Positions 45,234 to 58,056 are shown, counted from the first letter of the stretch. The stretch: 64,000 bases of DNA from Sanguinoderma infundibulare (GCA_032821775.1 JAVLRN010000001.1:1488001-1552000); one strand, 5' to 3'. The notes: generated by a model from the letters alone, not told the origin. Program-made: numbers and translations.

Positions 45234-47702
45234 GTTGGGCGAGTAGACCCGCTATACTCAGTACCGCATAGAAGTCGCGAACGTAGAAGAATAGGAACAA
45301 GAGATGAGAGAGCGGTTCAGACACGACCCACGACGTGTCCCACCGTCGACTCCGGACAATTGCAGCGCCTCTTAGCACTTCTCCGCGCCGCCGGCACGGA
45401 GCTCGTGGTGCTGATTGTCATGGTCGTACCTCACATACCACACGCATTTCTGTTGCGAACTCATCAGGATCAACCACAGCCTTCTCTTACATGCCCGACT
45501 TACAGGCTTACAGCTGTTGTATGATTGAAGATTGACCAAGTAACCGTCGTTTTCTACCGGCACCCACGGGCCCACAAATCACGAATCACGAAACACTATT
45601 GCACGTCGCTCGATATATTTCCTAGGCCTGGCACAAGAAAAGTGGTATGCGTGTTTGGGGATCATGACTTGCGCAACCCTACACCTGCCGTATGCCGCTG
45701 CCAGTGTATGTGAGTTCGTTTCTGCCATCGTCTTGTCTTAACTCGTCAAATTGCTGTACTAGGTGGTTGTCGCGCGTGGGGTTGGTATTTCTTTACCCCT
45801 ACGCCTTCAGCATGAGGTTGGGTTCAGGGAGAGTGCATCCTCACCTGACGGATCGCTGGCTCGTACGCCTCTGCGGCCCACCGCTTGGCACGGCCTCTTG
45901 GCACTAGATTTCATACTTGAAAAATTCGCCCGACATCAGGATCTTCATGTTCAGGAACAATTTTGCAAGACGACTGCACTCGCACGCAGGACATCAACAT
46001 GTGCACCGCAGTTGGCCCCCTGGGGTACTTACACGCCTCGCACATCGGTTAGTGTTACGGGGTGGCAGGCGATTGGAGATGTTCATCATGCTGAGCCTTC
46101 GAGCACAACACAGACATAGACAGACCCTCGGATCTCCCTCACATGCTGAACCCATCTTATGCACACACCCAGGACGCGTCGGCCGACTTGGATGCTCATG
46201 CATCACATTCAGCTCACCGCCCATGACAGAACAGCACGGAGCCTCATCGATGGACACCTTCGGTCCGAGCCCCTGGTGGATTGTGCAAACAACACATACA
46301 GTACTTATGTATGTATTCGCACCGTCGCAGGTACAGCGCAGGAACGATGCTCGCTCTCGCTTGCAGTGAAGGGTGCGCAACCAGCTCCACAGCCTCACGG
46401 TGAGTGTGGATCCCCCAGGACGTTCCTGACCGCAACGAGTGGTGCTCCGTGAACCTGTGGGTTGATGGACGACGGGTCACTGTTCAAGCGAACGTCCGCG
46501 GTATCCAACTTCTGAGCTGCGGTGGAGCTGCATCGACCGCGCCCTATTACTCAAGGGGGCTTTTTCATCAGAAGTACACTCCACCAGTCCCAAGGCACGT
46601 CGGGAATCGCTGGAGTCCCTCCCGGGCGATCACACGGCGACCACCTCACCGGTACGAAATGGAAGAGCTCCGTGTTCCATACGGACGGGTGCAAGGGTCT
46701 CTTCTGCGTGCACGGCGAGAACTACAAGTTTCTTTAAGTGAGTTCGTCGTATATGACATGGCCTGCGTACTTGGATCAATCCCATTCATCCCATCATGTT
46801 GCTCTCTGCTGTGGGATGGGACGTGAGATGCAATGGCATACAGCGCAAGCTAGGTGCAAGCCCAGAACATGACAGAACCGAACGAAAGCTGCCGCCAGAA
46901 GCCCTCACTCGGCACGGACGTACGGAAGGTCCGATGATGGGCTTGCACTTAACCCCGCAGGGAAGCAGCCCTAGTGGCAAGACAAGTGTCATGGAATATA
47001 GTCAAGCGAGTTCTTCGGCGCCGGGGCGCGGATATGTTGCACTTAGCGGGTTGGGGGACCGTATTCCAAACGTGAACGTTTGCATTGTGCTAGCAATACA
47101 ATATGCTATGAGTGGCACCGAGAGATGATGGGCTCGCGTCAGCGAGGGGGCGCCATGTCAGGAAGAACGAATGCGACAAAGCAATATCTAGAGTTGAAAC
47201 GGTAACTCAAGAACGTGAAACGAAGGTAGTGGGTACTGAAGTACTGAACAGCGAAGTGTGGACAAACGTGGATGCGAAGCAATGTATACGCAAAGGACAG
47301 GTGATGTATTGAGCGCCGCCCGGTTTGTAGAACCAGCAAGTCGGGCGTGAGATGAGATATGCCATGATACGGGTGGTACGGTAGAGGGACGACAGATTGG
47401 ATGAGAGGTGGTCTGGGGATACAACAACTGGAAGGTCGTTGATCACGCCGGAAAGTAGGAAGCTCGGGTAGGGGATAGGAACGTTCTGGTGCGGGGATCG
47501 ACAAAAGGCAGTGGAGGAGAGAGAGGTACTATTGCAAGACTATAAGTATGTCCGTGAACATTCAGAGCAAAATACGTATTCTGCGTCGCATGTGGGTGCA
47601 GTGCCTGGGGATGTGGCGCACTGGGCTGGAGGAAATGATACAACGGGGTGTGGGGTCATCGTACAAGCAAGTCCGTTCGTAGCGTTGGCACAACCCTACA
47701 CG
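45234..47702. other. Gene-sparse spacer
   Basis: About 2.5 kb between BET1 and the UPF0658 gene. Plus frames at 46404-46826 and 46522-46737 overlap and end in plausible-looking sequence, but neither has recognisable motifs or clear splice support. No RNA gene seen. Confidence 0.35.
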
Positions 47703-49384
47703 TCAATCGATACTCATCCGGTTTGGATGAGTGCTCATTGGACCGCGATGCACGTATTGTGACTTGCCACGAGTGAGGCCGCCACCAACGGTCTTGTGCT
47801 GGTTCTTCTCGACTATGGACCCATTAATTGGTCAGATGAACGAGGGTGACGGCCCGGAGGGAGATGACTTACTCTGCTCCTTAAGGCCATGGCCGAAATT
47901 GCCCATGACTAACAGCGCGAAGACAATCGTGATCACGAGAAGAATGATTGCGAGGGCAGCTGGAAAAAGACGAGGGTGAGCCATCAAAGCCTTGAGAGGA
48001 TATACCTGACGTACAGAACGTGGTGAGTGTCTCCCACACTTCAGCGAATGTCGCTGTAGTCCTGTTGCGCAGGACTTTAACGAGCTGCGGAATATAATCA
48101 GTGTGCTGGCATGGGATACGGTGGCAACTGAGTGGGCGACTGACCTTGTAGACGAAGTAGACCATGGCGCCACCACAGCCGGTCATGAAGCTGGCCATCA
48201 TCCACTTGTTCTCGTGTCGCGCGGCGAGGTGACCCTCAATGAGAACGATGAGGGACAATGGGAGGGCGGCACAGGTGAGATAGAACTCGGCATCTTTGCC
48301 GAGGACGAGGAATATGAACTGGACGGAGAAGCCGACCCAGAAGAAGAGGTCGAACTTGACGAGGCAGAGGAAGATCTGGTGGTGAGTGAACATGGTCTTG
48401 ATCCTGCGGTCGGCACCAAGGAACTTGTATATTCTCCAACCAAACTCGGTGTAAATCTTCCAGCCGAGGGCAATATAGGCGACTTCGGCGACGGAGATGA
48501 CAACGGGAATGACGATAGCCAACGTATTGATTGAGACGTGGGAGATACCGTCAGCGGGGGGGAGGGCAACGGAGTTGATCTCTGTGATTTGAATGATGGC
48601 GTAGAGGAGGAAAAGGGCATTGAAGATGCTAAAAGGGAAATCAGGTGGGGAGTGGGGTTAGCAGTGGAAAAGAGACATACGCGAGCGAGATGAACTGGAG
48701 GACGTTCTGAGCCCATACTGCGTCCAAAGCCATAACGAACTGGAAAACACTGAGAGAGGGTGAATGACTGGATTGGAAAGGTAAAGGGGTAGAGGACTGA
48801 CTGGGCCATGGCGAAGATGCTGAGGTAGACAGGCATTCGGCGTTTGGCCATGTCTTGACTGTCTGAGGAATCAGCGTCGTGGAAGCGGAGGATAATGTCA
48901 CCCTCGATTGCCAGATCAATGGCAGTCTCGACGAGGACGACAATGAGGTACAGTCGGCATGCTAGCGAGTCGGGAATATACTGTGGCAAGCGAAGGCGGA
49001 GGTGAGAGTGTGGGGAGGAGGGGTGGTTCGAGGGGGACGCACGCTTCGCCATGTCTTGACCTCTTTGTCTTGCTTGTCGGCCTTTGGTGGTGGTGGATAT
49101 TCCCAGTCGGAGGGATCCTGACTATGTCCATCGAGGCTCTTGAAGTCTTTTGAGGAGGTCTCGTACGAGGTCTTGGACATTGGGAAAGAGGGTTGGCGGC
49201 CGTGGCGTGACATGGAAGCGGGGTCTACGGCGTATGTTCTGGGGGCTTGGGCGCCGTAGGGGGCGGCATACTGGTCGATGAGGTCGTCATACGGGGCTTT
49301 GGACTCGGGTGTGCGGGAGGATGTGGGGTAGGCGGCGGGAGGGTATTGTGGGTAAGGCGAATCGTTTGGCCTGTGGGCGGACAT
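47703..49384 (-). CDS. UPF0658 family Golgi membrane protein
   Basis: Minus-strand exons 49043-49384, 48802-48980, 48681-48749, 48145-48628, 48015-48084, 47873-47959 and 47703-47812 sum to 1341 nt, 446 aa. The N-terminal ~115 residues are cytosolic, Pro/Tyr/Ser-rich. Then come a membrane segment (LYLIVVLVETAIDLAIE), MPVYLSIFAMA, FQFVMALDAVWAQN, a long multi-span block with IPVVISVAEVAYIALGWKIY, FLGADRRIKTMF, KFDLFFWVGFSVQFIFLVLG and HLAARHENKWMMASFM, and a final helix ALAIILLVITIVFALLV. The tail ends STHPNRMSID. These blocks match the uncharacterised UPF0658 family annotated to the Golgi in S. pombe. Function unknown. Confidence 0.75.
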
Positions 49385-50329
49385 GGGTAAGGAATGACTG
49401 GGGTTGGTTGTTCGGCCTGCGAGCAGAGGGAGCGAGACAAGTCCAGCGAGCGGATGGCAGTCAACGGGCAACGAACCCCGGCTCGACCACAAGTCCGGGT
49501 CCATGCCCGCGCCACCCTCGCTCCGCCCCTCCCGTTCCCGTAGTGACTGCCGGCGCCTCCGACTCCGAGTCCCTCTCCTTCCCTTTGCCTCCCAGTGGCT
49601 ATACCCCCTCAATCCACCACTCCCCGCCTTGGTAACTCCATTCCATAAGCCTCCATAGTACCTACCAGCACCAGTACACACGCCTCTACGAATGTCCATC
49701 TTTGATCAGACTACAGTCCAGAAGGGCCTATGAACGGCGCGCGCAGCATGGTTTAAATTGCAGCGACTGCCAAGGCAGTCACACCCTTGCCAGATTCCGA
49801 AAATATATTGGTCTTAAACGGTCTCGAACGTTGCAGACCCACCCCGTGGAGGCAAATTTAAACACGGTCTGCGCTTGGAACGGATCCACGCTCTCGTCTA
49901 CTCGAGCCCGACGACTGTTTCTAACTGGCAAGTGAGTCTCTCCGTGATGTCCTTGTCGATCTCAGTCAACTGATCCACGCTGCGCTTTACGTCTTGAACA
50001 TCTCAGCTTGATCCACCTCTGGTTTCCCACCCCGCCCTTGAGCGATCCGCTCAATTATCCCCGTCCCAGCAAGACGTCAAAACCCAGCCCTTATACGTCT
50101 GCAATGCGCCTGGAGTCCTTTCCATTCGTCCATCTGCTTTCCTTTGCCACAGGAGCCTGGCGGCCAGCCCAAACATCGACCGCCATTTGTACGTGTACGC
50201 AGAAGACCTCGTGCTTAAAGTCCCAGGATTCGTGATGTATAGAGCCGGCCCCAATGTCTTCTGTCTCTGGCGATGTATAAATTCGTCGTCGTTCAAAACC
50301 ATGCAGACTTGTATCGGATCTCCTCCAAA
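49385..50329. other. Divergent intergenic region
   Basis: Promoters of the UPF0658 gene (-) and the transporter gene (+). A TGTATAAATT TATA-like site lies at ~50269-50278, about 55 bases upstream of the chosen ATG. No other feature recognised. Confidence 0.4.
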
Positions 50330-52771
50330 ATGCTGTCCTACAGCCATCCTTGCCCTACATCCACCCATCTCCCTCATACGTCAGAGCCCGAGCCCGCTAA
50401 CGTCCAACTCCCGCATCATGCCTCGAACGAGGAGAAGCGATCACAAATATCTTCTCCTTCGGCGCGTATTCTTCCCGCCAGTCATTCGCTTGAACGGTCT
50501 AGGATACGTCTTGCTTCAGCCTTCTTTGCCCTCTTGACTTTGGGCTGGGGCGATGGAGGTACGCTCTGTCTTTACTTCTCATTTCTCTCACAACTGCATC
50601 TTTTTCGCCGTGTCCAGTCACCGGAACTCTACTGCCTTGTGAGCGTCCTGTCCATCGGTACACCAGCATTCATAAATCCGCACTCCGTTAGATTTCAAGA
50701 GTGACTTCAACCTTAGTTTCATGACCTCCTCCCTTCTCTTTGTGGCCAGCGCATCTGGGTTTGCCCTTTTCGCCTCTCCGACGATCTCTTCAGCTCACAT
50801 TGAGTAATCCCCTTGTCAGATATGCTTTAGGCACAGTCTCGGTCGAGATCGTCACCCGTTTTCTCGGTCGTGGACACTTCTCAGCAAGCAAGATTCCTTC
50901 TTTATTCTCCTTGCCTTCCTTCAGCAGATCCAAATCCCACTCGCAGCAGGGCGATGCCTCCATAGTGGGCTTTTCAATTTCTCGATGCAGGTTCTTCACG
51001 ATGGTATTGGCAAGTATCTTGCACTCCATCTTCTTCGTCATCATGGGGTGCAAGCTTGGCTTCCCCAGCATGTTAGTGGCATATGTCATCTCGGCCTTCG
51101 CGAGATCGTTCATCCTAGGTATGCGCCTCCACTCTGCTGCCCTAGATCAAGAACTAATATGCACTCTATCCGTATGTAGCTACGCTGTATGCGTGCCATC
51201 CTTCATCCCACACTCCCCGTCTGATCCTTTTTGTTCTCCAGTAACGTGTACGTTTCCTCCATGTCAAAACGGGGACTCGGATACATGTACGGATCATGGG
51301 GTACGGATCATGCCCCTTCCCTTCCACACCAGTGCCCAGCTGACCGTCTGTATACTAGCCGTCGGCGCGTTCGGCGCGCCTCTCGTCTGCCAGAGCATCA
51401 TTGCGACAGGCATCCGCTGGGCGAACTTTTACTTCGGTTCCCTCGTCCTCTCCGCGATCAACACCTCTCTCATCACCTTTGCGTTCCGCCCGACTCACAG
51501 CGAGCTTCAACGGGATGCCGACTTTGCCTGGAGTCTCTCGCGTCCGCCACCCCCGTGTCCCGAAGCTCTCAGTGCTGCTACGACCGCCGTGTCTCACTCC
51601 CCGCCGTCGCCAACGGAAAGCTCTGCGCCTATGTTGTCCAGTAAGGACACAGGTCCTCACAGTATGTTAGGCCATCTCGATGCGGTGAACTATACGGCTG
51701 ACTCTGCTCCAGCATATGCAACGGCGCTCAGAAAACCAAAGCTCTGGTCATCCACCATTTTCGCGATGTTGTACACAGGCAGGTAGGCGCCTTCCCGGCC
51801 GATATACTGTATGCGGCTTGTAAGCTGACAACAGCACGCAGCGAGAGTTCCACACAGGGATTTGTGAGTGCCCAGGATGCATTCCGAGATCGCGTTTCTA
51901 GAGTATTGCTCTCCGACAGATCGTCATCTACTTATTGAACGTCCGCGTAAGGGTTCCTCCAAATCCTCGCTTCGCCCGTGAACGTCTGCATAGCGCTGAC
52001 GTGATTCTCCAGAACGCCAATCCCGATACGGTCGGCTACGTGACGAGTGGTTTCTGGGGCGGCATGGCGGTCAGTCGTTTCCTGTGGGGATACCTAGGAA
52101 ACATGTCAGTCGTCATCTCTCCCGAGTTCGCGATTAACGCCCAACAACCTCTCCAACAGCGTCACCTTCCACCGACGCAAGTCGATCGTCCAGGGCTGCA
52201 TGTACGTAAAGTCGTGTGACCGTCCGTCAGTTGCTGCGCCGTCGCAATGCTAACCACTGTATCACGATATCCTTTTTCGTCTGGCGTGCCAGCGGTACGT
52301 GTCACGCTCTTTCGTCCGAGTCGTGCCCTGATGATCCCATGCGTTTCCCCTGCCCAGTCATCGCAGCCTGCATGCACCTCCTCATCTGGTTCGTGCCCTC
52401 CTCCGTCGAGAACGCGTTCTCGGCGGCGGTCGTCGGTCTGGTCTACGGCCCCATCTACCCCGCGAACCTCGCCACCGCACGAGATTTGCTGCCGGCGGAG
52501 CTCCACCTCGTGTCCTTAGCCGTCGTGTGAGCCCATCGTCCCCATACTTCTCCGATTCCAAGAATGATTCTGATTGCCTAACCCAATAACCTGCACGTTC
52601 CTCCGCAGCGCTGCGTTCGGGAGCATCGGTGCTGCCCTCTTCCCATTCATCACCGGGATGCTCTCGACCATCGTCGGTCCTCGCACGCTCCCCTACATTA
52701 CCGTCGCACAGTGTGTCGCCATGTTCTGCCTCTGGTCGATTTTCCCCTCGCAAATCCCTACACGGCTTTGA
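50330..52771 (+). CDS. Major facilitator superfamily transporter (BSC6/fucose-permease-like)
   Basis: Plasma- or organelle-membrane transporter of unknown substrate. Supported exons: 50330-50558, 50618-50638, 50692-50803, ~50992-51118, 51180-51186, 51242-51300, 51359-51782, 51842-51863, 51919-51945, 52013-52104, 52160-52205, 52231-52294, 52358-52526, 52609-52771. MFS landmarks: RLASAFFALLTLGWGDG and VTGTLLP (helix 1), LSFMTSSLLFVASASGF, a polar central loop after FGAPLVCQSII, then NANPDTVGYVTSGFWGGMAVSRFLWGY, and LLIWFVPSSVENAF to GPRTLPYITVAQ. The stretch 50804-50991 is not resolved: the loop with VTRFLGRG has no intron set that keeps frame. The 7-nt exon 51180-51186 fits well. The gene may be intact with missed microexons or mildly degenerate. 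An earlier in-frame ATG at 50273 overlaps the TATA site. Confidence 0.75.
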
Positions 52772-53254
52772 ATGACCATGTCATAACACGATGATCGCTC
52801 TAACGGATGCTATTATGTACTGCCGATCCATAGACCTAGAGGCTCTTCTTGATTGTTGTATAACCCACTTCGTTCTCTCATGATTAGGCCGATAGCTCCA
52901 TTCCCCTACATTAGAACCTCACAACATCACTCTTCGAGGTCCTACCCCATTACTTAGATTGCTCACCTTCACTTGTACTTCACTCGCACTGTAGGACTTC
53001 AAAGATGCTGCCCGGAGCGGTGCAGACGGATACTATAATACATAGAGTACAAGGCCAAGATGTGCGGTATCCGTACCCTAGGCAGCAGCAGCAAAACTAC
53101 GGAAATATACGGTACATATCGACGTCCAATCGGGAGCACAAGAAGAACGAGAGAAGCAGCAGAGCACGGAGCAGAACAGACGTCGCTACGACCAGGACAA
53201 CAAGAAGTGAGACACAAGGTCGGCCGGGCGGTCAAGTTCTTAGTCAACGATCGG
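52772..53254. other. Convergent intergenic region
   Basis: 3' flanks of the transporter (+) and SGF11 (-). Nothing else recognised. Confidence 0.4.
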
Positions 53255-54919
53255 TCAATCGCTGTCAGTATCAGTCGAAGAGCCCGTCTCGTCGCCTGGG
53301 CCGTCCACATCTACGGGTTGCAGTCAGAACACTTATCCGATGAAAAAGGGACAAGGGCGCGAGACTGACCGACAAACAGGTCCGATTCGTGCATTCTGAT
53401 GACCGGGACCGGAGGTGGCGGCCGCGGGGGACTTGGTATCCGCGGCGGTGCGGGGGCCCCGCGTCCTTTCCCGTTCGTTTGCTTGGCCTTCAGCGTCGCG
53501 TTGCCAATCGCGGGACTTCGGATGACGGTGGACGCTTGTGTTGATATTGAACGCGCAGGCGATGATAATCGTGTTCCCGACTCGGGAGACGAGGAGCGCT
53601 GTTCTCGATGCAACGAAGAGACGGTGGACGAAGCTCGTAGCTTCGAGGAAGAAGAAACGCGAGAAGTACTGGAAGCGATTGGCAACAGCTATACGAGGCG
53701 TCATCTCATCAACTGACGGTGAGGGAGAAAATCACGAGCGAGCCTTACATTGCTGGAAGGCTCGGGGTCCGGCTTGATGCGAGTTGCTGGAGACGCTGCA
53801 TTGGTCGGTATGAACGAGCGCACTTCGAACGATACCGTGGGACCAACTTGCCTGCAGTCTTCTGCTTCTTCGTCTTCTTCACCGGAGAAACCGAGGGCGA
53901 GGCGGTCTGGATAGCATTCTTAGCACGAGCACACGGCCCAACGCCGCCTTATCGAACGAGAAAGCACGTACCCGCTTCCCATTGGCGTTGAGTGCAGCAT
54001 CGTCTGCATATACGCATTCCTGTCAAGAGGCGCTTCGGAGGCGGGCAAGGACGTTCCGACGTACCCGACTTCTTCCCCTTCGCCTTGCCTTTGGGCCTTG
54101 GCGGCGGCGGTTTTGGCGAACTCTCATGCATGTCCGCAGCCTCCGAAAGGAGCCGCGGCGAAGCGGCCTTCCCAATTTCGTTCCCAAGCCTTCCAGGGGG
54201 ATCAGTGAGAGCCTACATCACAACGCAAAGACACGCACTTGGACCTGACGGACGCATTCCGGGCTGCTCCCCTCCTGTTCCCGATGCCCATACATGTCGC
54301 GAGATGCGGGGCGTAGCGATTGGACGCAATCTGCACGGCAGCGTGCCGTTTAACCTCCAGGGGCGCGCAGAGGAATAGGCATCAGACGCACCTGCCGCTT
54401 GCACTCGAGACACTCAAAATAAGCCGTGCCTTCCTTCCCATTCACAGGCGTGTTGGTCCCCGTCGCGGACGGGCTCTCCCCCATCTTCACGTCGCCCGTC
54501 GGGGTCGGTATCCTCGAGCCGCCCACGATCGCGTTCGACGGCCCGGGCACATGGACTACACGAACAACTCGCGTTCAGCTCCCTCACAAACCGATGACAC
54601 ATAAAGCGGCCAGACCTGCTCCACACCTAAACCGCTGCGTGAGTCAGCCTTGCCTGAGGCATGGTTGCCGGGCACGCACCTCGCATGGCAGACGTCGCAC
54701 ACCGCCCTGGACCTCGCGATCTCCTTGTGCGATTCCTGCACGACGTCCATGAGGATCTCCTCCAGCATCGCCCCGAAGATGGTCGAGCTCTGCATTCCAA
54801 ATGAGCGAGTGGGTATGACTGCGGCACGCGCGAAAATACTCCGCCCTGAAGGGATGAGTGCGGGGAATGAGGATACTCACGAGCTCGGCGACGGCCTCAT
54901 CGCGCTCTCGTTTCGGCAT
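53255..54919 (-). CDS. SGF11: SAGA deubiquitinase module subunit Sgf11 (ATXN7L3 family)
   Basis: Tethers Ubp8 in the SAGA H2B-deubiquitinating module in the nucleus. Eleven minus-strand exons (54881-54919, 54680-54789, 54616-54626, 54392-54555, 54239-54330, 54065-54189, 53972-54003, 53852-53906, 53749-53795, 53370-53688, 53255-53310) sum to 1050 nt, 349 aa. The N-terminal helix reads SSTIFGAMLEEILMDVVQ, followed by CDVCHARCG. The zinc finger is YFECLECKRQIASNRYAPHL then CMGIGNRRGAARN. The long C-terminal tail is basic and Ser/Pro-rich and ends DETGSSTDTDSD. Exon 3 is 11 nt and is needed to keep RCGAV in frame; the intron after 53852 uses a GC donor. A 16-codon upstream ORF (54947-54897) overlaps the start, which could damp translation. 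Confidence 0.88.
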
Positions 54920-55449
54920 TGCTCGGCTGCTCGCTCTTGACGGACATGTACGGGGGTTCGCAACAGGCCGACGGGCGTCGGGACAGGCGCGTTACCGGCG
55001 TGGGGGAGGATGTGGCGGCCAAGTGGTGGCGGGACCGTGACACGGCTGGCGGCGCGTAGCCAGGCATTAGCCGATCATCACCGTGCCTTCAAGTTCAAGT
55101 TCCACGGACCCGTCCTCCGCACGTGGCCGCCATGCTCCTGCACCGCTGCAAACCCTATTCCCGCCATATCTCCGTCCAATTCATTTTATCACGCTCCTCG
55201 TTCCTGGATCCGGGCGGGGATATGTGGGGGCTAGTCTAAGATGCATTCTGCGTCGTTACTCTACGTCGTGAGCCGCACATATGAGCGAGGTCGTGAGCAA
55301 AGTGGATCTGGTCTTGTCATATAGCAGGCCCAACGCGTTAGGGCACTGGAGTGAAACTAAGGTATTTAGGGAACGTTCAAGTAGATTCCACCACTGGTAC
55401 GCCTCCATCCGCCCCGCGCACCTTCCCCCTCCCACCACGCGACATTCGT
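54920..55449. other. Intergenic: SGF11 promoter / MUG70 3' flank
   Basis: Contains the overlapping uORF start of SGF11 at 54945-54947, then spacer. No gene recognised. Confidence 0.4.
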
Positions 55450-58056
55450 CTATCTTGTCAAGCGAGAGATGGTGAAAACACCAAGAATAACAGCAGCCAA
55501 CGCGCCAATACTCGCCGGCAGGAGCAAATCCTTCGGGATGCCCATGACAACTTCCGGCGACGCGGGCGGAGCAGGTTGCACGTATGGCGGAGGCGCGTAC
55601 GGACTCGGAGCGGGAGTCAACACAGACGGAGTCGGGATGAACTCGATCTCCTTGGCTTCCTGCGCCGCTGCAGCCGCGACCGCTTCCGCCTGCTTCGCGC
55701 TCCTCTCCTCCACAGTATTGGCCCAACCCTTGCCGCCCTGAATGAACAGGACAACACGATCAGTGTTCGTCGACCGCGCAATCTTCACCGAGTCCGTCAC
55801 GTCCGAGTCCGAGGTAATGAGAACAACATCCCCGTCGGCGTCCGTGTACGAGAGCGTGAAGTCGGTCGGGTCCGGAGGAGGCTCGTTCGCGTCTTCATTC
55901 TTATAGTTGGTGAAGAACGGATCCGTCGCAAGCTTGCCGCCGACAATCTCCCGCAACGTCTCCACGTTGTCGTGACGCGCCTGGAACCGGTGGGTACGGC
56001 CACTGGGCGTGCGGAACTTGAAGACGTAAGTGCCGTCGTCGACGATAGGACCCGCAGGGCCCACAATGGAAGGCACGCCGTCCTGCTGCTTGCCGTAACC
56101 CGCAAGAGCTGATTCCTGGTCATCGTCCACAACCGACGCCGAGTCGTTGGGGTGCACCTCCGAATGCGGAGACTGCATGATGTGCGACGTGCTGCGCGAG
56201 AACTTGCGCGAGTGCGACACGCTCTCGCTGTTGTAGTGAGAGCCGGAGACCATAGACTCCGTATCATCGTTCGCTCCAAGCGACTCAAAGAAGCGTCCCC
56301 ACATAGGGCCACCTTCCGCCTCGTTCTCGCCGTTTGTCTCAGCAGACACTGCATTCATCTGCAAGACGTGTCACTAACAGAGCATGTCAAACAGCAGCGT
56401 CCTTACCTGCTCAAGCGTAGCATACGTCAGCTTGAGGACGTCGACAATGGCGACCAGGCGACCATCAGCCTCGACAACGGGCAAGTTGAGATAATGACCG
56501 ACTAAATGCGCCGGAGTTAACTACGAAGAAAAAAAATACCGAGTGTGGAGAACGTACCGTGCATCTTCTTGAGCGCATCATGGATGGTCGTGGTCGGCGG
56601 AGCAGTGTCGGGGTGAGGAGTCATCACCCGCACAACGCTACACCTGGTCGCGTCCAAACCGGCAGCGATGACACGAAGGACAATATCCTTGCTCGTGAAG
56701 ATACCGGCGATCTTGGCCGTGGCCTGACCAGGCGCTGCCGGCTCCATGACGCACACCGCCGTCGTCCTCCTCTCCTTCATCAGCTTCGCGACGTCCTTCA
56801 CGGTCGTCCTCGGGCCGACGGTGGCAGGCGACGTCCGCGAGTCCATGACGGTCGTGAGGTCCGGGAGCGCCGTCTTCTCGCGGAGGGCCTCGACGTAGGA
56901 TAGCATCGCAGCCGCTTGCGGGTTAGCACCCAGCCCCGCGCCGAGCTCAGACTGGACCCCGGCGAGGGCGCTGTACAGCTTTTCCGATGCCGAAGAGCTG
57001 CGCTCGACCTTGTCCAGGGCTTCGTGGAACACCTTGGTAATATCAAGCAGGCCGACAACGTTGCCCTCCTCGTTGCAGACCGGCTAAAGACGCGTTGGCG
57101 TCAGTTAAGCTACGCCCGCCACGATTGGGTTCTAACCCACCAGATGCCTGAAATGCTTCTGAACCATGAGCTGGAGCGCCTCCGTCGCGCTGGTCGTGTC
57201 CCGAGTGACCATAGGGTTCCGGGTCATGATCGTGCTGACTTGAGTTACATGCGGATCCAAGCCCTCAGCGGTGACCTATCGCGACATTCAAGACCTGCTT
57301 TGCTCATGCGAAAAAAGCGACGCACCCTGTAGGCCAAGTCCTTGGCAGTAAAGATACCGCTCAGGCCCTCATCGTCGTCCACGACGAGTACGCAGTCGGT
57401 CCTCTTCGCCGCGCAGAGCTGACTGGCCTCCGAGACGGTGATGTTCTCCGGGACGGTCAGTGCGGGACTCGGCTTGAGTGCAGCGACGGTGCCCTTCTGG
57501 ACGTTTGGCTTCTCCCTGCGGCGGCGCGAAGGCTGGTGGTACTGGTTCGTAGTCGAGATGGTGCGCTTCCGCGCCAGCTCGCCCTCTATCTTCTTCCGGA
57601 TGGCCTGCACGGCAGGTTTGTTAGTACGGATCTGCAGACGCGTTGGGAGCCGACGGCGCGATATCGTGATGGCATGTTCGTTGGGCGGGGAGGAGACGCG
57701 TTCTGGGGGCGAGGATGAGGGTGTCTCAGCCATGGTGGACGGCAGACACGTGTATTCCGCCCTGGCTGCAAACGCACGTCCATTTATGACCGCAGCTCCC
57801 ACAGACCCCAGGAAGGTGCCAGTGACGCGACTCGAGGTTCGTGCTAGGACGAGCAGGTGACACGTACCTCATCTCTCTTGTTCTGCTTCTTCCTCGTCTC
57901 GGCCACGGAGCCCGAGAGAGTCGACATGGACGTGGTGGACTGGCGCGAAGGAAGAGGAGAGTTGGTGCGTTCCGGAGGGAAGGGGATGGGAGAGGTGGCT
58001 CGAGGAGCGCCTGCGCTACGGTTGTAGGAAGGGGACGGCAGCGGGATTCGTGACAT
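55450..58056 (-). CDS. CBS-domain plus PB1-domain membrane protein (Mug70 family)
   Basis: Minus-strand exons 57868-58056, 57326-57604, 57141-57275, 56558-57083, 56407-56501 and 55450-56358 sum to 2133 nt, 710 aa. Order of parts: disordered basic N-terminus with AIRKKIEGELARKR helix; four CBS motifs (LTVPENITVSEASQLCAA, STIMTRNPMVTRDTTSAT, TTVKDVAKLMKERRTTAV, TTTIHDALKKMHV), forming two Bateman modules likely to bind adenine nucleotides; a linker; a PB1 domain (YVFKFRTPSGRTHRF, LSYTDADGDVVLITSDSD); and a C-terminal hydrophobic anchor (IGALAAVILGVFTIS) with RLTR. This is the architecture of S. pombe Mug70. Role unknown; tail anchoring suggests ER or mitochondrial outer membrane (inference). 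Intron 1 is long (263 nt). Confidence 0.85.

Noticed and set aside
46404..46826. Two overlapping plus frames ending in plausible-looking sequence
   Set aside because: Could not connect exons in frame or recognise a domain; too weak to call.
57608..57867. Open frame starting MAETPSSSPPERV inside the first intron of the Mug70-like gene
   Set aside because: Splicing it out joins NKRDE directly to AIRKKIEGELARKR, the conserved arrangement; kept as intron, though an alternative start there is conceivable.
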